A DNA stretch of 64,000 bases from positions 50,490,122 through 50,554,121 of the forward strand of contig CM063108.1 of NCBI GenBank assembly GCA_031841125.1, in the 5' to 3' direction. The notes under the pieces were generated by a model. The model saw nothing but the letters and a program-made list of their open reading frames with translations. It was not told where the DNA came from and did no database searches. A program made the translations under genes and the position numbers. Every line of letters begins with the position of its first letter. The first letter of the stretch is position 1. This document shows, piece by piece, positions 34,501 to 42,263 of this stretch. Origin of the DNA: Acanthococcus lagerstroemiae (taxonomy: Eukaryota; Arthropoda; Insecta; Hemiptera; Eriococcidae).

Positions 34501-37440
34501 AAGTTATACCTGAAATGATAATCAATTCATCTTACCAGGCTGGGCCTTATTAGAATACAAAACACTATTTTTCGTGAGTATCGCATACCTTGGTTCCAAA
34601 TTGCTCAAATTTCACTTCTCTGGCGTCGATCGTTAGCCAACTACCACTACATCAACTATATCGAATGTTTGATTTCTGGATAGATTCCAATTGACTAACA
34701 TAATATTCGTAAATATTCCAAGATCACAGAAAACACATCGGAGCATTTTTTACGTTATTGGAAAATCATCAACCGGCATACCTCGCACCAGTGGATTAAT
34801 ATCTTGATAAAAACAATTGGACAGTGTTGCTATATCATGAAGCAACAACTTTGCTGTACGTTTTAATGCAGTTTAAGGCATAACAGTCAAGATCGGTACA
34901 TTGGGCCTTATATTGGGGATCCGGGCCTTATTGGGCTCATTTACCTTATGCAATAAAATTAGTTCCCCCCCCCCTCCCATGAAAATGTAGTATTATAAAC
35001 GAAGAATTATATTTAGCTTTAGTTTATCACTTTAGCACATTCACAGCAAATGGGGGGGGGATAATTTATTTTCAGATTTCGATTTTGTTAGACACCCTGA
35101 TGTGTATATGTATTGCGAGTTAAGTACAGGCGTGGATTTAGAAAAAGGAGATGGGGGGGTACAGTAGCGGCGATGCATATTGATTAGCTGTTGCTTTTAT
35201 GGTAGAAGGGGTGTGGGGGCGGGGGTGCTCCCAGAAAAATAGTTTATCTAAAGTGGGATACGTAATGACAAATATATGTATAGATGCGTTATTATACATT
35301 TTTGGCGTGTAATGAGCGTACAATTCATTATTTTTATTCCTTTTTTCCTATTATTACGTTAAAAATTTCAACCGACGGGGGCATGTACCCCATGCCCTCC
35401 CCCTTTGGGTCCGTTACTGGTTAAGTGTATGGTACGGTACTACTAATAGCGGTATCAGATGGCACTAATTCGTTTACAAATTTTTCATAACTACCAGTAT
35501 AAATATAATTATTAGCCTTTGAATTTGGGGGCGGGGGTAATTTTGACGTGCTGGTAATACTGATGATATATGATGAAGTCGAACATCTCAGCAGCCAAAC
35601 TAAAAAGAAAAATTACTCCTTCATCGATACACAAAATGCCTTTTGGAAACTTAGTGGTCAGGAGTTTCTACTTTTTACGAACGAACAATAAAGATTTATA
35701 AAAGAAAATCGATCTAATTTGCCTGGAGACTGGGTTTTTCTGGAAGATGGTTCGATAAGTTATCGTTTAATTCATTTTTCACTATTTGAATCAATAATTT
35801 ATACCACAATTTATCAAGCTGCACATTTGGAGCAAGAGGACTACACTTAATTCTATCTAATGTGGTGGCATGAAGATTGTTTAGATGCAACTGGTGGACT
35901 ATTTGTTTGTGACTTTTTCCAATTTTATATCGAGTTTGTATTCTATTATTTTTTTTTTTTTTTTTTTGCATATATAAACATGTCCTGATCTGCAAAATCA
36001 GCGTCAAAAGACACTGTTGAAACTCTTTTTTGAGCCAAAATAGTGTCGGTCCTTGACAATCACATAGGCTCCGTCTACTTGTATAGCAGAATTGATCGGT
36101 CAAAAGTATGTACGAGTATCAAGAAGTCAAAAATGCGTTAGAGTGCTCTGATTGGTTGAATGATTGTTAAAATACCGTTTCAAAAGGTGCAAAATTGACG
36201 CAGGTCAAAATTATGTCAACCCTTGCAGATCGGGGTTCGACTTTTTTACTTTTAATCTGTGTAGTACTCTTACACAATACCATATGGTACTCTAGTTATC
36301 CACCCTAGTGGAGTAAAAGTACTATTTCGAACTTCTTTTTTGATTTGCTTATATTTTATTCATCACTTTGAAAAAATAGTTCAAATCCAAGCAAATTTAA
36401 AGAATAATGAACATTTTAATGGAATTCTTAACGAGAATATCTCCTTTCCTTCATATCCTCGTGCTAGAAGCATCCGAACCTTAAATTCGTACTCTTGCCC
36501 GTCGTTACTCGGCCTTTTACATTTGGAACTTATTACCGATAGTATTGGTGTACTAAAATAAAATTTGGAACAAGACTGAGTTGGGGTTCGAAAAACATCA
36601 ACAACTCGGAGCTAGAGTCTGCCCTGAAATCGTCAATTTTGAAGAGTTATCTAACATTGTTTATATTTACTGCCATAAAAAGTAAAAATAAATTAACTAA
36701 TTAACTAACTAATAAGCACTCAATATTTAATCACACAGTTGAAGGTGCAATTCAGGGAATTCCACAATGAAGGAAAAATACTATATAATAACCGCGTTTT
36801 GAAGTGGCCACTGTATTTATCTGAATTGAAATCACAAGTATGTAACTAGTTTAATTGAGACGTAACAGACAAATTTATATAATCAGAAACTCCTAATGTG
36901 GACACCTATATGCTTACAGAATTGTTATTTTCTTAATACGGCAAGTGAGGCTGGGTTATTTGTTTGGCTCGGAAAAAACGCAAGGCTGGATGTAAAAAAA
37001 TTGGCTATCGGATGTGCTGAAACCGTTACAACAGAAAAATATTATTCATTTTCAACACCGGTGAGTTCACGTGAGATACACAATTTTATGACTCAAGTTA
37101 TTAACTGTTAGCTTTAGTTTGGAATGAATACAGATTTTGTACCTGTAAGGTTCAATATTAGTTCTGCCTTTTCTTCACTTATGCCCCACAATTAGATTTA
37201 TGGGGGGAGTGAACATTCTATTATGTCTTTGCAACATCTAATGAATTTTTCGTGTATCACGTCACCTACTTCAATACTTTTTTCTTTGTTCACTAAATGG
37301 TAGCCGAAATAAAATTACCTACCAACATTTATATAGTGCCTACTTTCATTACGCTACAGATTACAATCATTAAGGAAGGAGAAAAAGATGAAACTTTTGA
37401 AATGCAGTTCGCGGATTTCAATATAGATGACCTCTTCTAG
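19570..37440 (+). CDS. Secreted three-domain gelsolin-like protein (gene 2)
   Basis: Ten exons: 19570-19704, 20046-20126, 21348-21437, 21540-21666, 22437-22510, 22643-22820, 32449-32645, 36739-36837, 36920-37060, 37360-37440. They total 1203 bases and 400 aa. The signal peptide is MNTILFLLFTSYYISFTLG. G1 has the AGKGLGIQLWRIDI and IYYWLG motifs, G2 has AVKLFLIKG and SLNQQDSFMLL, and G3 has GLFVWLGKNA and ends FNIDDLF. The G1 motif GDAY reads SATY, and the G1 glutamate-containing QDES region reads DIRR. Intron 6 (9.6 kb) holds a pogo-like MITE, a LINE scrap and an antisense copia. Intron 7 (4.1 kb) holds a pogo-like composite. Exon 7 is joined to exon 6 across the copia because phase (1), order and paralogue layout all fit. 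No frame damage is seen, so it is probably functional if these long introns splice. Confidence 0.85.
20956..21249 (+). mobile_element. CCCGATGY-terminated element with internal GGTAAC repeats (copy 2)
   Basis: 294 bp in intron 2 of gene 2. It starts CCCGATGTGCAAAATC and ends TTACGCATCGGG, and is flanked by AC (20954-20955 and 21250-21251). The homologous introns of genes 3 and 4 lack it and read GTGACTGACTT or GTGACTCACTT, which gives the empty site directly. Inside are two direct units about 145 bp apart (CAAAATCCCG at 20965 and 21110), each with many GGTAAC words. Confidence 0.8.
21752..21782 (-). repeat. Solo end of the CCCGATGC element, intron 4 of gene 2
   Basis: Read on the minus strand this fragment starts CCCGATGCGCAAAATTCC and continues into GCCAGTTACC, matching the left end of the elements at 1197 and 20956. 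Nothing of the rest is present. It is either a truncated copy or a remnant after deletion. Confidence 0.6.
22062..22338. mobile_element. hAT-type MITE in intron 4 of gene 2
   Basis: 277 bp with inverted ends CAGGGGCGGAAATAG and CTATTTCCGCCCCTG. The flanks read gagtcagt at the left and gagtcaga at the right, an approximate 8-bp duplication that shares the terminal G. G-rich left half, C-rich right half, no coding capacity. Confidence 0.75.
23459..23612. mobile_element. Short hAT-type MITE, intron 6 of gene 2
   Basis: Ends CAGTGGCATAGCCAAGG and CCTGGCTACGCAACTG are inverted repeats of the same GGCGTAGCC group as the elements at 5449 and 10312. The flanks share only TTAC convincingly, so the target duplication is degraded. 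A related right end (CCTTGGCTACGCCAATG) also appears near 23876-23892. Confidence 0.55.
23624..24346. mobile_element. Pogo-like non-autonomous element, intron 6 of gene 2
   Basis: The inverted ends are CAGTGAAACCTCTATTTAAC at the left and a near-complement ending AGTTTCACTG at the right, followed or preceded by CGACAT. It is flanked by TA (23622-23623 and 24347-24348). The terminal sequence and TA target fit the pogo/Tigger group. No transposase is seen in the 723 bp; part of a GGCTACGCCAATG-type element lies inside. Confidence 0.75.
24801..25058 (-). pseudogene. 3' fragment of a LINE-type reverse-transcriptase ORF
   Basis: The minus-strand frame reads STERARTKEIL..., then NDTWSQKITNWVP, ERERGNGRSAQRW and RQEIERR. 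This resembles the very C-terminal region of many insect non-LTR polymerases (TW..KVTEW.P, KR.RGRP..RW.D.I). Only about 85 residues remain and no catalytic core is present. The sequence between this scrap and the copia (25080-25750) holds nothing I recognise. Confidence 0.5.
25759..26049 (-). repeat. 3' LTR of the copia element (left copy)
   Basis: 291 bp, the same length as the right copy. On the minus strand it starts TGTTGGC and ends CAAGT. Differences from the other LTR are at four single bases near 25869, 25893, 25918 and 25944. Confidence 0.95.
26050..26058 (-). other. Polypurine tract of the copia element
   Basis: Minus-strand GTGGAGGGG lies immediately before the 3' LTR start TGTTGG, the expected position for plus-strand DNA priming. 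Confidence 0.8.
26103..27938 (-). pseudogene. Copia reverse transcriptase and RNase H frame
   Basis: The 611-codon frame has a copia RT (about residues 115-400). It shows INTQWVFTKK, then VDFVTAFLNGEL, WKLNKALYGL and the catalytic FVLVYVDDLLIAS. The RNase H domain follows, with YVDSDWGSD, SSSEAEYVAL and YEDNSGA, then RTKHIDI and LADVMTKNLS. The first ~80 codons are not copia protein: they are translation through the nested element 27665-27903 and a few upstream flank codons in the wrong frame. The upstream gag-integrase frame is offset, so a single polyprotein cannot be made. The enzyme core itself looks intact. Confidence 0.9.
27665..27903. mobile_element. CCCG-terminated MITE nested in copia pol
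   Basis: 239 bp with ends CCCGTCTGACAAAATTTC and a right end ending TTGTCAGGCGGG, flanked by AT (27663-27664 and 27904-27905). The left end fits the CCYG(N)5CAAAATY pattern of the elements at 1197, 20956 and 35984. Insert plus one AT equals 241 bases (remainder 1 on division by 3), exactly the offset between the two pol frames; this supports the boundaries. It has no stop codon in the RT frame. It shares an internal CTGATTGG word with 35984-36234. Confidence 0.7.
27895..30009 (-). pseudogene. Copia gag C-terminus, protease and integrase frame
   Basis: A 704-codon frame. It holds the zinc knuckle C146-x2-C149-x4-H154-x4-C159 and the aspartic protease motif DSGATD at about 245-250. The integrase zinc-binding region has WHKRMGH and CSVCLEAK. 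The integrase catalytic residues are in MHVDLNE, IRSDNGGEF and HQGRVERFNR. It is in frame with the preceding gag piece but separated from it by one stop codon (30013-30015). It ends at a stop created where the nested element joins, at 27895-27905. Annotated as broken because neither side connects. Confidence 0.9.
30013..30459 (-). pseudogene. Copia gag N-terminal piece
   Basis: A 148-codon frame starting at ATG 30459. It contains the gag-type motif GGNYASWKKL (about residues 51-60). It ends at a TAA (30013-30015) with the same reading frame open beyond, so this is a point nonsense change rather than a frameshift. Confidence 0.85.
30565..30580 (-). other. Primer-binding site for initiator tRNA-Met
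   Basis: Minus-strand TGGTAGCAGAGCGTGG directly abuts the 5' LTR. The first 12 bases complement the 3' end of insect initiator tRNA-Met (GCTCTGCTACCA), so priming from the full tRNA 3' end is inferred. Confidence 0.85.
30581..30871 (-). repeat. 5' LTR of the copia element (right copy)
   Basis: 291 bp, collinear with the left LTR without gaps. Next to it on the right is the second copy of the gtttc target duplication. Confidence 0.95.
33472..34104. mobile_element. hAT-type MITE nested in the pogo-like composite
   Basis: 633 bp with inverted ends CAGGGCTGCAATTTTTAT. The 8-bp flanks ataaagac (33464-33471) and ataatgac (34105-34112) differ at one base. The inner flanks repeat GCATATTTT-type words. 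A 111-codon frame inside has no recognisable domain. Confidence 0.75.
34211..34948. mobile_element. TIR element with AATAAGGCCC sub-terminal repeats
   Basis: The left end TAGGTAGCTCAATAAGGCCC matches the complement of the right end (GGGCCTTATTGGGCTCATTT then ACCTTA) with a short gap. The word AATAAGGCC or its complement recurs inside (near 34542, 34907 and 34925). It resembles a Tc1/mariner-pogo style non-autonomous element; no coding capacity. Confidence 0.5.
35984..36234. mobile_element. CCYG-terminated MITE (CCTGATCTGCAAAATC)
   Basis: 251 bp with left end CCTGATCTGCAAAATC and right end TTGCAGATCGGG, flanked by GT (35982-35983 and 36235-36236). The left end follows the CCYG(N)5CAAAATY pattern. 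The internal CTCTGATTGGTTGAATG resembles TTCTGATTGGCTAAAG in the copia-nested element. No coding capacity. Confidence 0.65.
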
Positions 37441-37537
37441 TCATGAGGGATTCTGTTTACTTCAGAAAAGTCTTACGGTTGAAGACTAGTATTTCATGAT
37501 TATTTGTTTAGTTTTATTGATACCTACATAAATTATT

Positions 37538-37543
37538 AATAAA
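37538..37543 (+). terminator. Polyadenylation signal of gene 2
   Basis: AATAAA 98 bases after the stop codon, in a segment (TTATTAATAAAYGACTACCAATA) conserved downstream of gene 3. Confidence 0.7.
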
Positions 37544-37689
37544 TGACTACCAATATTGCAGGTTCTCATTTATTTTCAAGTTTAAAACTTCAATCGGAGA
37601 AAATCACAGGTAAATTTATTTTGGCAAATGTAGGATCTCCATTTCACCACGATCATTTTATAAGAAAATGAGGAGAAATTAAAATGTTG

Positions 37690-38035
37690 ACGCCTTACAT
37701 TCTTGTGTAGAAATTTTTTACTCAGCAATTGGGAAAATTTACCATTTCAGTAATAAGTTGGGAAAACTGGACAGTTGCACTTCTATGCTTTTTAGAGAAA
37801 CGAAAATAGGGGGGCACGGGGACAGCTCGCCCCAAGCTTCCACATCGGATTTGGAAAATTTTAGTAGGTGATGGATCAAAAGTTGGGAAAATCCAACAAA
37901 GAAAAGTTTATTTTTTAAAGCCATTGCAAAAAACTGTTGATACTTGGGAATTTTGGATTGAGTTATTTGGGACTTTCACAACTTTTATTCCCCCCCCCCC
38001 CCAGAAAAACTCATCAGTACGTCTCTGTAAGTAGA
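37690..38035. repeat. Degenerate copy of the 75-bp-unit hAT MITE
   Basis: Contains AATCCAACAAAGAAAAG and the right end ATCAGTACGTCTCTG, related to the elements at 7627 and 9016. The left end is too eroded to place. Confidence 0.5.
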
Positions 38036-38070
38036 GAAGTTACTTTTTTTTCTTCTTCCTACTACGAGTC

Positions 38071-38072
<2 letters not shown>

Positions 38073-38122
<50 letters not shown>
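38073..38122. repeat. Uninterrupted run of 50 T
   Basis: A pure poly-T tract. It may be the A-tail of a minus-strand retro-insertion or an assembly-sensitive microsatellite. No adjacent retroelement was recognised. Confidence 0.9.
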
Positions 38123-38126
<4 letters not shown>

Positions 38127-38546
38127 GAATGAAACGCAGAATAGCCGTGTTTTCGATGATTTTTGTAAATTTGGCAAAATATGTAAAAATATGAATTTTT
38201 TTGTCTCAGTTATGTACAATACGCAAGATGAAATGGGGCTTAAAAGGGGGGATTTTTCTGACACGTAAACATTTTTCATCACTTTTGAGATTAGAGATGA
38301 TCTAAAAAATATTCATTTGCATATTTATGTGACAAATTGGTTCCGCAAGCTGAACTGGATTCAAATATTTCACGTCTCTAACTTTTTTGAACGAGTTGAA
38401 ATAAATGTATTATGATTCAATGAAATTATTAACAATTAGTTCCTTTTTTAGGCTTCTAGAACCCTGAATTCTGAGTTATTATGAAATAAAACACGTATTT
38501 ACGCGAGATACCAACGAAGTAACGCAAGTCTAGGCGATGAACAGTA

Positions 38547-39479
38547 GGGGGGCACTGTTGTACTTTGGAACAAACAACTTTGATCTCAGTTTTCTCAGTT
38601 TTGAGTGACTGAAAGAAAAATTGAAGCACATAGGATGAAAGTACTGGTAAAAACGCTTCAAATGGTTAGGTTGGTCTCAAATTTACAATGAACTGAAACC
38701 CTACAATTTGAATTGAAAATTTTCAAAATTTGTTCCACGGTACAACACCCTTATTGTACCCTGAAACCTCACCTCGTGTGCCGTGAAAAGTGGATCAGAA
38801 ATAGTGGTTTTAGTTTCCTCAGTTAGCTGAATTGCTGAAATAAACTGAGGTAAGTTGAGAAAAATGCTTCCATTACAGTACTAATGAACAAAATAAAAAT
38901 TACAAAATCAAAAACTGAAAAATGGGCTTCCGTTCAATGCCTTGTTTACTTCGCGGCATACCTAAGATAAATACAGAATTGATGATAATTTTAGAAACTA
39001 AGCTAATATTATCGAATTTTATTTGAATTTTTTCCGGTTTTGAGGTACACGATGCAATATGAGATCGCATTTTACACGTTCCAAGGTACGAGAGTAAGTG
39101 TTGTTCCAAGGTACAATGGTAGGTCAAATAGTGAAGATGACCCAATTTGGGGACACACCGCATCGATTCATCTAATGTGAACATCAGAAAAGTAGCTAGG
39201 AGGAGTCTATTTTATGACAGTACCAAAATAATTATACCTACTTAATTAGTATTTCGAAGTCGAAATACACGGAAATTTAAAAAAAAAGTCTTTACTTTTT
39301 GATGTGACATGCCGCAACTAGTACAAAAGATAATGAGGAGTAAGGTTGGAAAGTAGGTTGATCTCTAAGAACTTAACTCTAGTTTCCACTACCAAAAAAC
39401 CGCCGCCAGAGAGCGGCACCACATCGAGATATTTCGAGTGTTTCAAGGTACATTGTTATCAAGGTATAACAGTCTTCCC
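38547..39479. mobile_element. Pogo-like element between genes 2 and 3
   Basis: 933 bp flanked by TA (38545-38546 and 39480-39481). The left end GGGGGGCACTGTTGTACTTT mirrors the right end, which ends AAGGTATAACAGTCTTCCC. Sub-terminal copies of TTCCAAGGTACAATGG-like words occur near 39079, 39105 and 39440. No transposase domain seen. Confidence 0.7.
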
Positions 39480-39704
39480 TACTAGCTGCGATGCGAATCA
39501 AAATCATGTAGTGCAGAAACCACAATGATAGATATTGCATAAATGCGCGGAAATTTATGTGACAATGTCTAATGTCTGTTCATTACTAATGCATCGAGTG
39601 CCATGCAATTTTTTCCGCAGAGACCACGTAAGAGGGCTGTAAACTGTTTTATTTTGTTCCTGAAAAAATTAGCTTTTTGGACTTAAAGGGTATCTGGAAT
39701 ATAC

Positions 39705-40204
39705 GATTCAATTATAAAATAGTTTTTATGAGGCCAAAGTTAGTCTTCGGCGTCTTCACTCAAATACCAAGTTTATGTAAAAATATGTTACAAACGTAAA
39801 CTAACAAGCGCAGTTCTCTCAACACAAGAGATTGAATTAAGAGTAACGAAGACTATTCCGAGAGGACTCATTTCAATGAATCTGTTTTTGAGAACCTGAA
39901 ATTTGTCAATGTAAATATGTGTATCTTTACTTCGCTTTTCAGTGATTTCTTCAAAATTTATTGAACTAAAAGAGAAACATTTGTTCAGTTGTAATCTGGA
40001 TACTTTATGACGGTACACAACGTTTTTCATACGTCAGTAAGACAGTACCTACATAAGTCAACGAGTGGAACACACGTTAACTGAAGAAAATGTCGAATTA
40101 TTTTGGATACTGATTTGCAGACTCATGTTACTGTGAGATCATTTCTTTACTTACGTATTTCTGTGCAGTGGACCCATGTATATCTATAGATTTTAAATTC
40201 CATC
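39705..40204 (+). promoter_or_regulatory. Conserved upstream block of gelsolin-like gene 3
   Basis: Very similar to the region before gene 4 (GAGGCCAAAGTTAGTCTTC, then CTAACAAGCGCAGTT) and more weakly to that before gene 2. A GCAGT at about 40165-40169, some 35 bases before the ATG, is conserved in the three genes and is a possible initiator. Confidence 0.45.
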
Positions 40205-42229
40205 ATGGAATGTACACTTTTCGTACTATTTGTATCTTTCATATCTTTTACTGTGGCTGATGATGATCTGATTGAAATTACTTTTCCACACGCTGGTGAA
40301 GCACCAGGACTACAAATATGGAGAATCGATATCGTATGTATCATCACACAATCGAAAGAAGACTATTATAGCATAAACCATAAACTATAGAAAGGAATAC
40401 TCGGTCAATAGCGAGTGACAATATATGGTATTCCATGTTGTTTACATTAAATTATTCTGGATTTTGAGTTGATAGAAACTAGTCAATTTTGACAGACTTT
40501 ATTACAGTATTTGTAATGAAAAATTTAACAAGATTAATTTATACTCATCAACGGAAGAGGTCACGAAACTTCAAATTATCATTTGTCATCAATTTCTTCA
40601 AGTGGCATTAAGCATTAATTTATACCTACCTCTACTCTTTAAAGTATAGCCAGTAAGTACATATATATGTAAGATTAGAACTGAATAGCCTTTCAATCAC
40701 GCTTCTAAGATTGCAGTGAGAACACTGATTCAACAAAAAGCTAAAGTTCTGAGGGTACAACATGGCGTAGCTCGGATAACAACCGTTATTCCAACCTACT
40801 ATATATCTCGTACACTGCACGAATCTATCTGCGAGTATCATCGCAACCAAGATTTCGGCGTGACGGAATCTTACATAATATGATATTTCAAAGGTAGTTA
40901 CCAACTAATCCGCGGCCATTTATTTTTAATGTTGATAGATCAAAGGTGTTATGACACCGAAGTTAATTCACGCCAATCATTCTGAATTTCACACCTATGG
41001 AACGTACATTGTATTAGAGGTGAGTAGGTATAAGACGTTACTTTACAGCCAGTTTTATTCCTAAATTCTCGACTACTTTTAGTTTAATTGCAGCCCCTTC
41101 TGATGGTCCACCACGGGTTACAATGACCTAGGTTGGAACATTGGAGGAAACAATTTTTTCAACGTAACACCCACCGTGAGAGGAATAGTTGGAAAAATGA
41201 AACTTGCATTTACACTATTTCTAGGATTTGTATGTACATAACTACCTACTCGTAGTAATAGTTGTACCGAATTAATCTTCAGCTCACTTAGTTTTATCAT
41301 TCCATTCAGAATGCTATTCTCCTACTTTCCATCTCAATTTCTAGTACCTACGTAAATGTTTGTATTTTTTCATTTCTAATTTTAGTTTTTTGTAAGAACT
41401 CTCAAGTCCTACGAGATGGGGAAAATGGAATCTAATGGATCAAAACATCGACTTTCTTAATACCGCTGAGTTAGAACTGACTAGGTTCATGGTTTTAGAT
41501 TAAGGCTACTGAAAGTTCGCGCGTTTGCATCTAATATCAGGACTGAACATGGAAATATAGGGGGTTTGACTTTACCCATGGTCCCCTAGAACAGTATCTC
41601 TCAACCAGTATATCGCGAATCTGGCAAAATTTGGGAGTTTTGGTGGAAACTCACAACCTTGCGCCAACATCCCCCAGGAACCATTTAAAAAGATTTTGCT
41701 TTTATACTTGTTATTTCCACACTGAACTTTATCTCAAGAACCCAGTATGTTAATGGCTTGATGGAAGCACATTATCTTCTCCTTTTCCTGACACACTTCA
41801 ATTTAGGTAATTTAAATAGCTGAAGATAGGTATTAGTCAAACAGGATACCTTTACACATCATTCTCTCAGGGGACCCAGCAACCTTTTTACAGGATATTC
41901 TAGAGGTTTTGATTGTGACTGACTTCAGTAAGTCACAAAGGAAAATCATGAAACATAGTATGCTGTGAACAGAAACGGTTTTTTTTTTTTAATTTTAATT
42001 TTACATTGAAAAAGGAATTGACAAGAAAAATAGGATCCCACTAGTACAGAAGTTTATCAGCGGAGACCCTACTACTAGCAAAAATAAATAGATAGATAAT
42101 TAACATTATATTACCTAATAAATAAATCAATAAATTTCTATTGGGTTATAGTGGTATGTGTTGAGAGATTTGAGGGGAACTGGAAGAGTGTTAAAGGATT
42201 TGTTATTAGAGGGGGTGGGGGAGTAAGGG

Positions 42230-42263
<34 letters not shown>

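Larger units (their letters stand above)
33139..36510. mobile_element. Pogo-like composite element in intron 7 of gene 2
   Basis: The outer inverted ends are GAGTAACGAGGGACAAGAGT at the left and a right end ending GTCGTTACTC preceded by ACTCTTGCCC. Sub-terminal repeats (GATAAGAGTACTATTCG near 33165, GAGTAAAAGTACTATTTCG near 36311) echo the style of the element at 54241. The homologous intron of gene 3 lacks it: the sequence goes from CCGTAG almost directly to CTTTTACATTT. No transposase is readable; the 3.4 kb is filled by at least three nested elements. Target duplication not clear. Confidence 0.6.

Noticed and set aside
32449..37440. A separate gene for exons at 32.4-37.4 kb
   Set aside because: It would lack a signal peptide, G1 and most of G2, and its first exon starts in phase 1; it fits exactly as exons 7-10 of gene 2.
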